From Sambucus nigra (Eukaryota > Streptophyta > Magnoliopsida > Dipsacales > Adoxaceae): a stretch of 64,000 bases of DNA. The stretch spans positions 39,797,651-39,861,650 of the forward strand of contig OX422218.1 of NCBI GenBank assembly GCA_949130495.1, in the 5' to 3' direction. Made by a program: the position numbers and the translations under genes. The notes under the pieces are model-generated. The model did no database searches and was not told the DNA's origin. It was given only the letters and a program-made list of their open reading frames with translations. Numbering within the stretch: position 1 is the stretch's first letter; each line of letters opens with the position of its first letter. Shown one piece after another: positions 1-11,266 of this stretch.

Positions 1-841
1 ATGGTTTTGTTAATAATTGGGAATCCTAGAATTATAGTAGAACTCTCTATTTTAATTGTTAAGATTGGAATTAAAATGTGAACCGGGTAGAAGTGTTAGG
101 AACTCTTTTGACTAGATAGTTATGAGTTAACACATGAATGGGTACAGGAAAGTTAGGAGTGCACAGTTAGACGAGAGGTGAGTATTCCATGTGAGAGCAC
201 GTCCTAACATGTACTTTGTATTATTGTTTTAACTGTTATTAAAACACTTGCAGTTTTTTAAATGATTTCCACTCTCGGGCTCTGACCCATTTGCTTTCAA
301 ATCTATTTTTATAAAAACCATTTTAGGTGCCCAGCCACAAGGACACCATGCTTAGGATTCGCATTCAGGTGACGAGCTGTAGCTGTTTGTGGAAGTTACA
401 GGACATTGATTATAGACGCTTCATCTATTTTGACTCTATACTCCGCATTTATCAGTTGTAGGGCATGTCGCTCATTCCTTTTAGACATTTCATTTATTTC
501 AGTTATTCAGACTTTTGGTTTGTAATTATTCAGGATCCAGACTTGTTATTTTATTCTTCTGTTGTGGGATTGTAGTGAGGAGTTTTCCTCCAGACTTCTA
601 TTTATTATTGTTGGTTATTTCATACTTAGTTATGGTGAATTGATTTATGTTTTCATTATTCTTTTATTGCATGTTAACCAGACTTAACTTAAAAATTTTG
701 CAACTTACTTTTTAAATACTAGGTGGTTAGTAATTATTAAAATGTTTTCGACAGTGATGCTATTAACTGGACCAACTTAGAATTTTGCATTAATTTAATA
801 AAGGAGTAGCTACCCGGTATTTAATTAGTCGGGGTGTCACA
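1..841 (+). repeat. Ty3/gypsy 5' LTR, right-hand part
   Basis: This is the end of a long terminal repeat whose start lies before the window. It finishes with GGGGTGTCACA at 831-841, two bases before a primer-binding site, and the gypsy coding region follows in the same orientation. The visible 841 bp do not overlap the part of the 3' LTR preserved at 5043-6710, so the full LTR must be longer than about 2.5 kb if the two are the same repeat. That length is inference. Confidence 0.75.
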
Positions 842-843
842 TG

Positions 844-855
844 TGGTATCAGAGC
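844..855 (+). other. Primer-binding site (tRNA-iMet)
   Basis: TGGTATCAGAGC is the standard plant LTR-retrotransposon primer site complementary to the 3' end of initiator methionine tRNA. It lies two bases after the LTR end. It fixes the element's orientation as plus and the LTR boundary at 841. Confidence 0.9.
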
Positions 856-992
856 ATCAGGTTCTAGTGTCCTTTAGGATCTGTACGGCCTATTATGTTT
901 CCGCTGACCTTTCTTTGATATAGAGCCCTAATACTAGGAATGTTGTATTAATCTCTATACTTTTTGAATTCGTACTTTCGCGATTTGTTTAT

Positions 993-1560
993 TTGAATGA
1001 TGAACTCATCCAAATTTACTTAAATGTTCAGATGGACCGTCAAGAAGAACTATCTAAAACGGTTAAGGGAGTCAACGAACAAGATCGACTCACACCTCAA
1101 GTATCTCCAGAGAGAATATCAACCGCTGAGTTAGCAGGTATCGTGGCACAAGCAGTTACCACTGCAGTTCTACAATACCAAGAACGCAGCATACAACTTA
1201 AAGGAGGCAAAAGACCTAGAGAGGTTAGCCAAATACATGTGACTAAAGCTGAAAAATGTGCGAAGACCCCGAAATTGCGACAACAAACTACCCAAGACCG
1301 AGTCAGTCCTTATCAACAACGTGGTATGATGAAGCAATTTCGAAAGGGGAATAAGGTCCCTAGTCAGCAAGGTCGACACCGTCAACAGTAGGGTCAGAAG
1401 GGGAGTAACTTCAAAGGCCGATGTTTCGTGTGTGGCAAGCATGGCCATAAACACCAGGATTGTCCTGATAGGGGCAGGACCCCCCAGCAACAGGGTGTTC
1501 AACAGGAGTTACAGAGGCCTATGTTTCCCGCCGCCCTCCCAGCACCCGCTCAAGTACTAG
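993..1560 (+). pseudogene. gag: gag remnant with CCHC zinc knuckle
   Basis: This is the capsid/nucleocapsid gene of the Ty3/gypsy element. The reading frame starting at 993 is basic and Gln-rich, is closed by a TAG at 1389-1391 that replaces a likely Gln codon, and continues in the same frame into a CX2CX4HX4C zinc knuckle (CFVCGKHGHKHQDC) at about 1425-1466. Only about 145 codons precede the knuckle, against roughly 300 or more in intact plant gypsy gags, and I see no retrotransposon-gag core, so the capsid part is probably deleted. The protein, if made, could not assemble a particle. The family call is firm because of the knuckle and the pol downstream. Confidence 0.8.
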
Positions 1561-1649
1561 CCCTAACAACTTTTCTTGTAGCTCCAGTGCAGCAGGGGCA
1601 GTTACAGTACAAACATATCTATAATATCAACCAGGCAGCCGCCCCACAG

Positions 1650-2109
1650 TCACCACCCGCGATTTGGGGTACGTTTTCTATCCACGAGACTTTTGGGTTG
1701 AACTTTGTTTGTTACTGGGATAACTCAATTGTTTTATAATTACATATTTTATGCGAAGACCTTAGGGTTATTAACCACTGTATTGAGCACGACAACGTAG
1801 GTAGACTCACCACTGGGGAAATGGTTCATTTTTATATATGCCGGGGAGTGGGAGTAGAGAGTGGTAGATTGTTATTACCTGCAGATATGTTAGTATTAGA
1901 GATGACCGCGTATGATGCCATTATTGGTATGGATTGACTTGTTGCGTACCGAGCCAAAATTTACTGTTTCAGTAGGAGTATTATCTTTACCATTCCCGAG
2001 GAGGAGATGTTTTTGGGTGGCAATGCCTCGTCCCGAGGGAGGATCGCCCACTCATTTGTACTACATAGAGGGGGATACCTCTAAGGAGGTTGTGATTCCT
2101 TTAGATTAG
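1650..2109 (+). pseudogene. Aspartic protease remnant of gypsy pol
   Basis: This segment holds the retroviral-type aspartic protease that would mature the gag-pol polyprotein. The expected active-site triplet DTG appears as VTG near 1712, apparently an Asp-to-Val change. The conserved C-terminal motif DAIIGMD (1914-1934) is followed by TGA where Trp is usual. A frame change between about 2010 and 2110 puts the protease in a different frame from the reverse transcriptase, and a TAG at 2107-2109 stops the linker. The protease is therefore dead in at least three ways. The DTG position is less certain than the DAIIGMD motif because its surroundings are degraded. Confidence 0.65.
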
Positions 2110-2973
2110 ATCCCGATTGTCAGAGAGTTTGCCGATGTATTTCAGGATATACCTGGATTACTCCCCAGTCGAGAAAAAGACTTTGTCATAAACTTACTAC
2201 CAGATACGAGACCTATAACACGCGCACCGTACTGTATAGCTCCGGCAGAGATGCGAGAGCTACGCGATCAGATTGAGCAGTTATTGGGTCAGGGGTTTAT
2301 ATGGAGGAGTACTTCGCCGTGGGGTGCCCCTGTATTGTTCGTGAAAAAGAGAGATGGTTCACTGAGATTGTGTGTGGACTACCGAGAGTTGAACAAGATC
2401 ACGATACAGAATATATATTCGTTGCCTCGAATCGATGACCTATTCGACCAGTTGAGAGGAGCTTCCTTCTTCTCGAAGATTGATTTGCACTCGGGATATC
2501 ATCAGTTGCGTATCCGGGAAGAGGACGTCTCGAAGACTGCGTTCTTATCGAGATATGGTTCTTATGAGTTTCGGGTTATACCTTTTGGTTTGACCAATGC
2601 TCCAGCCATGTTTATGGACTTGATGAATAGGGTGTTCAGGGATTTCCTGGATCAGTTTGTCATTATCTTCATTAAGGATATTCTAGTTTAGTCCCAGACA
2701 GAGGAGGAGCACGCCGAGCACTTGAGGCAAGTTTTGCAGACACTGCGCCAGAATGAGTTGTATGCAAAATATGAGAAGTGCGGGTTTTGGCTGAAGGAGG
2801 TTAAGTTTTTGGGGCATATTATTTCCGACCGGGGATTATCGGTTGATCCGGGGAAGGTAACCGCGGTGAGGGAGTGGGGACAGCCCACGACACCGACGGA
2901 GATTCGTAGTTTCTTGGGCCTAGCAGGATACTACAGGAGGTTCATTCGATGATTCTCGAAGATAGCGGGCCCT
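2110..2973 (+). pseudogene. pol: Reverse transcriptase of Ty3/gypsy pol
   Basis: This is the RT domain, well preserved in sequence but inactive. Visible landmarks in order are the linker [29 protein letters not shown], the palm motif [12 protein letters not shown], and [11 protein letters not shown]. The catalytic FIDD box reads FIKD: the first catalytic Asp is Lys (AAG at 2674-2676). Stops interrupt the frame at 2689-2691 (TAG) and 2950-2952 (TGA), the latter just after GYYRRFI. Everything stays in one frame, so decay has been by point mutation here. The motif wording matches plant chromovirus (Tekay/Del-like) elements. Confidence 0.9.
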
Positions 2974-3690
2974 TTGACACAACTGACTCGTAAAGGTGTG
3001 CCATTCATCTGGAGTGATGCCTGTCAGTTGGCATTTGATGAGTTGACGGATAAGTTTACCTCAGCACCTGTGTTAGCATTGCCGAGATCGGGAGTTGAGT
3101 ATCTAGTTTACACCGATGCGTCTTTGCAAGGACTGGGAGGTGTATTGCAGCAGGAGAGTCAGGCCATAGCTTATGCTTCCCGTAAGATAAAGCCTCACGA
3201 GAAGAATTACCCCACTCATGACTTGGAGTTGTCAGCAGTGGTATTTACCCTTCGTATTTGGAGACATTATCATTTGGGGGAAAAGTTTCGATTATTCACA
3301 GACCACAAGTCCCTACAGTACCTATTCACGCAGAAGGAGTTGAATATGCGGCAACGAAGGTGGCTTGAGTTTGTGAAGGATTATCAATTTGATATCCAGT
3401 ATAACCCGGGGAAGGCTAACATGGTAGCAGACGCGTTGAGCCGTAGGCCAGCAGATGAAGTGGCAGGGGTGTGGAAGGCCAAGTGGAAGGAATTGGAACA
3501 CCAGGATGCAGTGGCCCGATCATTCATATCTGTGATGACTGTTACACCGCAGATTGTCACGAAGGTGATAAGGGCACAGGCAAATGACTCGTTCTGTCAG
3601 GAGCAGATAGTTCGATTATTGGCAGAGGGAGATGAATCCTATATCGTTAGCTCAGACGAGGGATTACGCTTCAATGGGAGATTGGTAGTT
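2974..3690 (+). pseudogene. pol: RNase H domain of gypsy pol
   Basis: This is the RNase H domain that removes RNA from the RNA-DNA hybrid. The first catalytic Asp sits in [13 protein letters not shown] (Asp codon 3115-3117), followed by [21 protein letters not shown] and [13 protein letters not shown]. The frame is open from 2974 to the integrase zinc region at 3768, the longest unbroken stretch in this element. The catalytic residues I can see are intact, so this domain alone has escaped obvious damage. Confidence 0.88.
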
Positions 3691-4440
3691 CCGGAAGGGG
3701 AGGATTTGCGGCACGAGGTGATGGCAGAGTCACACGACTCACGATTCGCGGTACATCCCGGTGGTGACTAAATGTACCAAGACATGAGACGTCAGTATTG
3801 GTGGAGTGGGATGAAGAGGGATATTGCCGATTTTGTTTCTAAATGCGCCACTTATCAGCTAGTAAAAGTGGATCATCAGAGACCGGCAGGACTACTACAG
3901 ACGTTAGAGGTCCCGATGTGGATGTGGGAGAGCATCTCTATGGACTTTATCACGGCGTTGCCTACGTCACAGAGAGGTCACGAATCCATTTGGGTAATTG
4001 TGGACAGGTTGACCAAAGTCGCTCATTTTCTACCCGTAAGGACAGACTACACTGCGGGACAGTATGCCCAGCTCTTTATTGCAGAGATAGTGAGACTTCA
4101 TGGTGCGCCCCTAAATATCGTGTCTGACCGAGACAAGATATTTATTTCACGGTTTTGGGAGAGTTTTTCAGGAGGCCATGGGCACGGAATTGCGGTTGAG
4201 TACGACGTATCACCCGCAGACCGATGGGCAAACTGAGCGTATAAATCAGATGTTGGAGTGAATGCTACGGATGAGTATAATTGATTTTGGGGGTGGATGG
4301 GAGCAGTATCTTCCACGGGTGCAGTTTGCTTACAACAACTCCTACCAGTTCACTATTGGCATGGCTCCATTCGAGGCGTTATACGGTAGACCTTGTCGTT
4401 CCCCTTCATGTTGGTTGGAGGTGGGGGGACAACAAACTAC
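3691..4440 (+). pseudogene. pol: Integrase (zinc and catalytic domains), broken
   Basis: This is the integrase that would insert the DNA copy into chromosomes. The HHCC domain shows the two His in [11 protein letters not shown], then a TAA at 3769-3771 replaces a codon, and the CXXC pair is damaged: KCATYQ has Tyr (3853-3855) for the second Cys. The first catalytic Asp is in SMDFI (about 3943) and the second in IVSDRDKIF (about 4127). The third catalytic residue (Glu) lies just after about 4170, where the frame changes, and a TGA at 4259-4261 follows soon after. The enzyme cannot be made whole from this copy. Confidence 0.88.
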
Positions 4441-5028
4441 TTGGACCGAAAGTGATTCAGGATACTTCGGCGAGGATAGAATTGATTCGGAGTCGCATTC
4501 GGGTAGCTCAGGATCGGCAGAAGAGCTACGCTGATGCGAAGAGGTTCTTCAGGGAGTTCCAAGTGGGGGACCAGGTTTTCCTCAGAGAATCTCCTACGAA
4601 GGGGATTATGCGTTTCGGGAAGATAGGGAAGTTGGAACCAAGATATGTGGGACCATTTCCTATTATTGAGCGGATCGGACCGGTTGCGTATAGACTTGGG
4701 TTACCGGAGCATTTGCATCGGATTCACGATGTGTTTCATATTTCCTCGCTAAGGAAATACCTTAGAGATAATTTGGCTCATTCTCACATTGCTGTGGAGG
4801 ACATCGATCTCCAGCCGGATAGCTCCTACGAGGAGGGGCCGATTGCTATTCTAGACCGAAGTGAGCGGAAACTCCGGTCAAAGATAGTTCCGTTAGTGCG
4901 TGTTCAGTGGCGACGTCATAATGTCGAGGAGTCCACATGGGAGCACGAGGATGAGATGCGTGAACGTTATCCAGAGTTATTCTTACCAGGTACGTTCCAG
5001 TTTCGAATTTCGGGACGAAATTCAGTTA
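4441..5028 (+). pseudogene. pol: Integrase C-terminus with chromodomain-like tail
   Basis: The last third of pol reads open in the frame starting at 4281. It contains the GPF/Y-type segment GPFPIIERIGPVAYRL and then a chromodomain-like tail (about 4850-4985) with VRVQWRRH, EESTWE and the closing YPELF. Chromodomains at this position define the chromovirus branch of Ty3/gypsy and are thought to steer integration to marked chromatin. This branch assignment rests on the tail's wording and is good but not proven by alignment. Confidence 0.8.
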
Positions 5029-5030
5029 TT

Positions 5031-5040
5031 AGGGGGGGAG
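5031..5040 (+). other. Polypurine tract
   Basis: AGGGGGGGAG lies two bases before TGTAATGCCCCG, the start of the 3' LTR. It is the expected plus-strand priming site for retroviral-type replication and fixes the 3' LTR start at 5043. Confidence 0.8.
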
Positions 5041-5042
5041 TA

Positions 5043-6710
5043 TGTAATGCCCCGTATTTTCTGTGATATTTATTTTTGGGATTAATTAATTAAATAAGAA
5101 TTAATTGGGAATTAATACGGATAAAATACTAGCGAGATGTGAGTTGGTATTTGACTATATTGAGTATATATGATGTTATATGATTATTGAATTATGAAAT
5201 TTGTCGTGAGATTGATATACGGTAATTTGGACATTTTATTGGGATGCGTGTGACAGTCGCGTCAGGATATAATTACTTTAATTATAAAAGTGTATTTAAA
5301 TTCTATTAACCGTATGGTCATTTTGAGTGCGCCAACGCGTCCGGAAGGGTCGAGATAGTCAGAAAACACTAGCCGGGGGTTTAGTTTGGGTCCCGGGGTA
5401 TTTTTAGGCCATACCGGCAACATAAAGGGTATTTTGGTAATTTGGTATTTTTGGAAATTAAAAGTGACGAAAATTAGTAAATTATATCTGATGTGGATTT
5501 TACCCACTAAGCCACTAATCAACCCATGTTAACCCAATAGGCTACGTAAGTTATTAGAATTAGGTTTCTAAATTATTTCCCCAAAATCAAACCCTAGCCA
5601 CCATAGCCATTGGAGAAGAAAGCTTGGAGAGGGAGAGATAGAAAGGAATTCTGCAGAAAGAGAGAGGGAACTTCTTAAATTCGTCATCAAAATCAGAGAT
5701 TGAATCAAGGCAAGTGGTTTAATTTCAATTAATTCAATGCTATGCTTTCCATGTTTAGGAATTTTCGAAATTGACCTTGGAAGATGATATAGACCCATAA
5801 ATTGGAAGTTAAAAGCCGTAAATTATGTTAGGTATTGCATGTAGTAATATTCTGGACGGATTAGGTGTTCAAAACAGAACCATTGATGATCTAAAAATGG
5901 ATTTTTAAAAGAAGTTTATTGATGTTCTTGAATGAAGAAGAAATCTGGAATTTTGATGAAGTTTTGATCTAATCAAAGCCTTTGAATGATGAATTATGGG
6001 TTTTAGAATGTTAATACTGTTGTAGGATGATAGTATGATGATATTGTAACCTTGTCTTAGAGTTTCATGCTTGTAAATGGTATTTTGGAACGAATTCGTA
6101 ACTGCAAAACGAAGCAGTCCGTAACCATACCTGATACGTTAGATCGATCGATGTTCATCAGTCGATCGATCGACCACCATCGATCGATCGAAGGAAAAGG
6201 TCGATCGATCGACCTTCCCAGAATGAGTAAAGTTTTTCCTAATTTAATTTTTAATGGTGGTAACCCTCGGAAGATATTATTGGAGACCTTATGAATACCC
6301 TTAACCTCAAGGAAGACCAGTAGGCAGGATTATGATATTGGACCTTAATTAGAATTCAATTTGAGGAATTATTCTAGATTATTGAAATTCGGTAAGTGAG
6401 ATAATATTTGGGTTAATAGTGTAAATTTGTACAATTTGATGAAATGAGGTTTGGGGCAAAAGTAAGGACCTTAGAAATAAAGATGTTATATGTGGGAATA
6501 ATAGGAGCGTAATACTCTATATGAGATAGGCTTTAGGTATTAGAAACGACGACGTGAGACGTGTCGACAGTTTAACTTTAATATTATCAGGGGACTTAAA
6601 ATATATGAATTTAGAATAATGGTATAAGGATGTAGAGTATACCTTTATTAATGTTAGATATCTAAGATGTGTGAATGCTTAGTATATGATTTTTATGTGT
6701 ATGACATACC
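5043..6710 (+). repeat. Ty3/gypsy 3' LTR, truncated
   Basis: The LTR begins TGTAATGCCCCG just after the polypurine tract and can be followed to about 6710. There the text changes abruptly, in the middle of GACATACC, into the 1.2 kb repeat family. A related LTR continues past the equivalent point at 39000 onward, which supports truncation here rather than a natural end. It holds AG-rich leader-like sequence at 5610-5670 and a GATC palindrome cluster at 6138-6212. No LTR terminus ending in CA is seen. Confidence 0.75.
6138..6212 (+). repeat. GATCGATCGA palindrome cluster in LTR
   Basis: Four blocks of the self-complementary text (T)CGATCGATCGA occur within 75 bp, spaced about 17-25 bp apart, inside the gypsy 3' LTR. 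Similar clusters occur in an unrelated LTR at 29570-29612 and 54386-54444. Function is unknown. Confidence 0.85.
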
Positions 6711-8095
6711 CAACATTGGCATTCGCTGTCTCCTATATCTTCCACACATGCCAAACCAAAATCGTCTTCCACTACTATTTATAACAAAATATTTAGGACG
6801 TACTCAAATCGGTAAGATATATCTATTTAAGACTCATAATTATGTTTTTGGGATGAATTCTTGTTGAGTTTTGTTTGTTATATTACGTAACACAGTATTA
6901 TAAAGTACTTAAATTGTTCAGATAAGTTTACACTTTAATATGTTGTCGAATATGTTTTCAATTTTTTTAATAGTCAAATTAAAAAAAAAAAAATTGCATC
7001 TAATAATTACAAATAGGAATTATGTTTTAAATCTTTATCATATGTGTAAATGGGACTAATGAGAAAATGAATTCATTAAAATAATTAAATTTCAATGTTC
7101 CCCTCAAAAAACAGATTGTAAGAGAGAATTTTATTTTATTTTTTTCAATTTACAAAAAGATAAAGTCAAAACATTCTTTGGGTCCGGGAATGTGGGTCCG
7201 CACCAGCGGAACTAATTAATCGCGAAATTTCTTCATTAATTAAAAAAACAATTTTATAGATTTTTTTATAAATAAACATAGTTTTTATTATTTATGAAAA
7301 AAAAATTTAATTTTAATTAAAAGTTGTTTAGTTTTAATAAAAAAAATGTACTTTTTTATATAATTTTTTTTTCTATTAAAAACTTTTTTTATATCAACAA
7401 AATAATGCAAAACTTAAAAAAAGAATAAAAAAAAAAAGTTCAAATGCGGTCGCTAGGCGGGCTATAGGGTAGTACATACAAACTTTCCCTTCTATAAATA
7501 GAAGAAATGTCTTCATTTTAAAATGCGAGTGAAAAATGGTTTTAAATACTTTATATTCAGAATCGAGTTGGACAGAGTATCCAAAAATATCGGATCGAGG
7601 GACACGCATATTGAGAGATCGTTTCATTTCGGGAGATAGACTCTCATTGTTTATTATTGTAACTCAAGTTATGAACAGGTTTGTGTACCCATGAGTCTTC
7701 AATAGATATATCTTACGGATTTGAGTACGTTTGATGAACCAACTCATTTGAATGCCTATCATGAATTTTTTGACTGTTAAAACTCCAGTGATACACCTGA
7801 TAAAGTGAGTACCTGATCCAACACCATTTCCACAATACTATTTTTATAACTCACATGACGAAACCACAAACAATTTTCCTAGTTTTATTTTCTTCAACTA
7901 AACTCACACACTTCACAACATTAGCCTTCACTGTTTCATATATCTTCCACTCATGCCAAGCAAAAATCGTCTTCCACTACTATTTATAACTAAGAAATTT
8001 AGGACATACTCAAATCCGTAAGTTATATCTATTTAAGACTCATCGGTATGATTTTGGGTTGAATTCTTATTGAGTTTTGTTTTTTATTAAAAAAT
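6711..8095 (+). repeat. 1.2 kb tandem-repeat family, array I (about 1.15 monomers)
   Basis: Sequence beginning AACATTGGCATTCGCTGTCTCC at 6713 recurs at 7917 (AACATTAGCCTTCACTGTTTCA), giving a period near 1.2 kb. Shared landmarks include GGGTCCGGGAATGTGGGTCC (about 7181), the GGCGGGCTATAGGG-type block (about 7455) and GGGACACGCATATTGAGAGATC (about 7597). The same text is found in the arrays at 31189, 35596, 45272 and 63690. No plausible protein is encoded; minus-strand open frames of 60-98 codons occur in some monomers but are broken in others. Confidence 0.85.
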
Positions 8096-8342
8096 AGGTT
8101 TTTTGCTATTTTTAAAAAATTGGACAAATTTTCGCACCTTTTAAAGTGCTTAAAAACAATGAAAGTTTGACCCTACTTTTAAAACATAGCAAAAAACGTT
8201 TTACTAAGATGATTTTTTTAGATGAGTCGCTTGAAATGTTTAAAAATCACGCAAAAAAAATCACCTCAGAAATATTTTTTGTATTATTTAAAAAAAATGA
8301 TGTGCAAATTTAGTGTGCACAGGATACTGTCTGTCTGTATGC

Positions 8343-8435
<93 letters not shown>

Positions 8436-9095
8436 TTGAACACATTGTATATTGCAACTTGTAAGGCGAGGATACCTATTATGAAATGCGAGGTCTCTCA
8501 ATGTCTATCCACCGGATTTTTGCAATTGTAAATTAAACGCATTTAGCATTTAGTTAATGATGATAAAATATTCCTTTGTATTATACACTGTCTTTTACAA
8601 ATAACCTGTCATTTTTTTAATAAACTCTTCGAAGCCTTGTACACTTCGGATTTATTTTTCTTCTTCATATACGGTCTTATGAATAATATATATAATCTTT
8701 TGTTATATAAATAATATATATTCGGCGAGAGAGAAGAACCATGACGGTGAGCTGGTTTGTGGAAAAATGTGAACTTTAAAATCCAATAATAAATCCATTT
8801 AAGGATCGACTACTATAAGTGTATTGCATTTATCAGTGGAGGATCTCAACCATGTCTATCCCCCCAACTTAAGTTATTTATTGAACAAAAAATGATTAAG
8901 TCTAATCCTTGGGAGATGTAAATAAAAAGATGACATGGTAATTGTATATAGAACCATGAACTAACAATTTACAACAAACTAATTGTTAAATGTGTTTAAT
9001 TAACAATTGTTCAATTCTGGTGGTTAAACATTGGGAGACAACAAATTTCTTTGCGGATATCATGACTTTACATGTGTCAATATATTTTTTTCCAT

Positions 9096-9160
<65 letters not shown>

Positions 9161-9419
9161 TGCCTATATGGCCCTTAAAGTATATGAATTCTTTTTATTA
9201 AGCCGATAATTTTATTTTTTCAATTAAGTCCCTAATGTATCTATATGGTGTCAGCTTGGCACTCCCATCCATTTTCACCGTTAACTTAAATGGAATTTAG
9301 GGGTAAAAGTTGTATTTTTTTTATTATTAATAATTAAGAAATATTAAAAGTAGTTAAAAATGACTTAAATTTTTATCAAAAAATTATTTTCATATTAATT
9401 TTTTTTGAAAATTCACATA
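8096..9419 (+). repeat. AT-rich spacer with two compound microsatellites
   Basis: I see no gene here. A compound microsatellite at about 8341-8427 runs (GT)n, (TA)n, (AGAT)n, (AG)n, and another at about 9092-9157 runs (TA)n then (GT)n. Between them is unremarkable AT-rich DNA. Open frames crossing the repeats are artefacts of the simple sequence. Confidence 0.8.
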
Positions 9420-10440
9420 TTTTGTAATAGAAAATATTTTTGAGGAAAAAGTTCTAATAATAGCAAAAGTGACAAATGAAAACAAACGGATATATTAAAA
9501 ATTATTTCTAATAAAAAAACTATATTTAACCCAAAAAAATATATTCGGAAAAAAGATTCTAAAAAACAATTCTTTAAAAAAAACTTATAAAGAATAAAAC
9601 AGTTCTAGAAATAATAGTTCTTAACAATAATTTTTTTTAAAATAGTTTTGACAATAGTAAAACTTCATTTTCACGAGTGAAACATTTTAACAATAAAAGG
9701 CATTTTTGGCAAAAAACAAGTGAGTTTATTAATGAAAAACTGTTTTTCCCAAAGAATATAGTTTGTAGAGAAAAACAATTAAGAGAATACAATTTTAGTA
9801 CACTATTAACACAGTTTTGGACCAAAAAGGAAACAATTTCAACGAATAAAAAACTATTTAACAAAAAACAATTTTTAACAATAAAAAATAGCTTTGACAA
9901 ATATAAAGCATTTTTAACGAAAAATATTTTTTTGCGAAAAATGGGTTATGAAAAACAAGTTCAAAAAATTAACAATTTCCAGTGGGATGGTGAAATTGTG
10001 TGAACTTTTCAACCCTATATAAGGGAAAAATGTTTGATGTTTAGACATCAAACTTCCGATGTCTTGGAGATGTGATTGGTCAATGCTGCTGACGTGGACG
10101 CACATTACTTATGAAAATAAGTCTACACCAGCGGCATTAATCAATCACATCTGCAAGACATCAAATTTTTTATATCTCAGAGACATCAAACTTTTTTTCG
10201 TATATAAGTAACAAAATTTTACCTGCAAAATTAGTCAAAAATATGGCCAAATATATATGTAGACATGGTATTCGTGCAATTTTTTAATGATAAATAAAGG
10301 TTAGCAAACATGTAAATTAATGTGCGAAATATTTATTTGCCTCTATGTATTACATTTGTCGGGGTGTATCAAAGGGACCATAATATTTTTATTTTGACTT
10401 AATGTAATTATGTATATGGGATAATGAGTAAAATATGTAA
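9420..10440 (+). repeat. Diverged segment, left copy (partner at about 17000-17900)
   Basis: This segment matches 17000-17900 base for base over long stretches, for example TAGAAATAATAGTTCTTAACAATA, CCTATATAAGGG with flanking text, and GGTATTCGTGCAATTTT. It contains the imperfect hairpin at 10034-10178. The open frames within it are low-complexity and carry no recognisable domain. Confidence 0.7.
10034..10178 (+). repeat. Imperfect hairpin, degenerate copy
   Basis: The left arm around GATGTCTTGGAGATGTGATTGGTCAATGCTG is the inverted complement, with mismatches, of GCGGCATTAATCAATCACATCTGCAAGACATC. The better-preserved copy lies at 17497-17632. It resembles a small foldback (MITE-like) element; no target duplication was identified. 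Confidence 0.65.
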
Positions 10441-10837
10441 TTGGTTGATTCTACCCACTCTTGGTATTCAATTTCCCACGAGATTCACATGAGCTTCCAC
10501 ATTGGTATTTCTATATTTTAATGGGAAGCAATTATCGTTGATATTAGATGTTGGAAAATGATAGGATACAAGTTTTTTCACTTCATTATCACTGATCTTA
10601 AATATTCCCAATAACCCAAAAAAATTATGTTCATTATTTAAATTTATTTTTATTTATATTATTAATAGAAAATATCGATTTTGTACCTGACTAGTTATTG
10701 ATGAAAGGACTATAAACTCCCAAAACCATGGTATTTATTTAAAGATTTTTCCCCCTTTACTAAATTTTATGTATCAGTTTTTAATTATACCGGAGTTTGA
10801 AGTGAAAAGGTGACTAAACATAAAGGTAGTAACATGC
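10441..10837 (+). other. AT-rich spacer, no gene seen
   Basis: This stretch shows no gene. Its text around 10445-10560 (CCACTCTTGGTATTCAATTT, GGAAGCAATTATCGTTGATATTAGATGTT) is a diverged copy of sequence at 18880-19010 and 21190-21450. Confidence 0.6.
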
Positions 10838-10846
10838 CCATAACAC

Positions 10847-11186
10847 GGAAATTTGTTTGATGTTGTCAAAGACATCATCTTTTGATGTCTCTCAATCGTT
10901 GGAATCCAACTGGCATTTAACAAAAAGACTCTATCTCTCTTATTAATGTGTCCAACTAACTATATTCTCTCTCTTATTAATGTGTCCAACTAACTATACA
11001 CATGTATGGATAAAAAAATCATACATATAAACTCTTTGTATATAAAAAAAAAGTTCCCTTTTTTATGCAAGTTAATTTTTTTAAAGTTGTTTTTATATCA
11101 AAAAAACGTTATAAAATTAAAAAGAACAGTTTTTTAATTTCCATTTATATATTTTGAAAAAAAATCTATTTTTTATAATTATTTAT

Positions 11187-11266
<80 letters not shown>

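Noticed and set aside
7394..7627. Minus-strand open frames of 77-98 codons recurring in 1.2 kb monomers (also 32367-32612, 36740-37036, 45583-45819)
   Set aside because: They are open in only some monomers, their ends run through poly-A/T tracts, and the shared residues simply reflect repeat identity. Nothing suggests selection on a protein.
8310..9178. Short open frames across the GT/TA microsatellites
   Set aside because: They translate simple repeats (for example runs of Ile-Tyr or Val-Cys) and have no coding signal.
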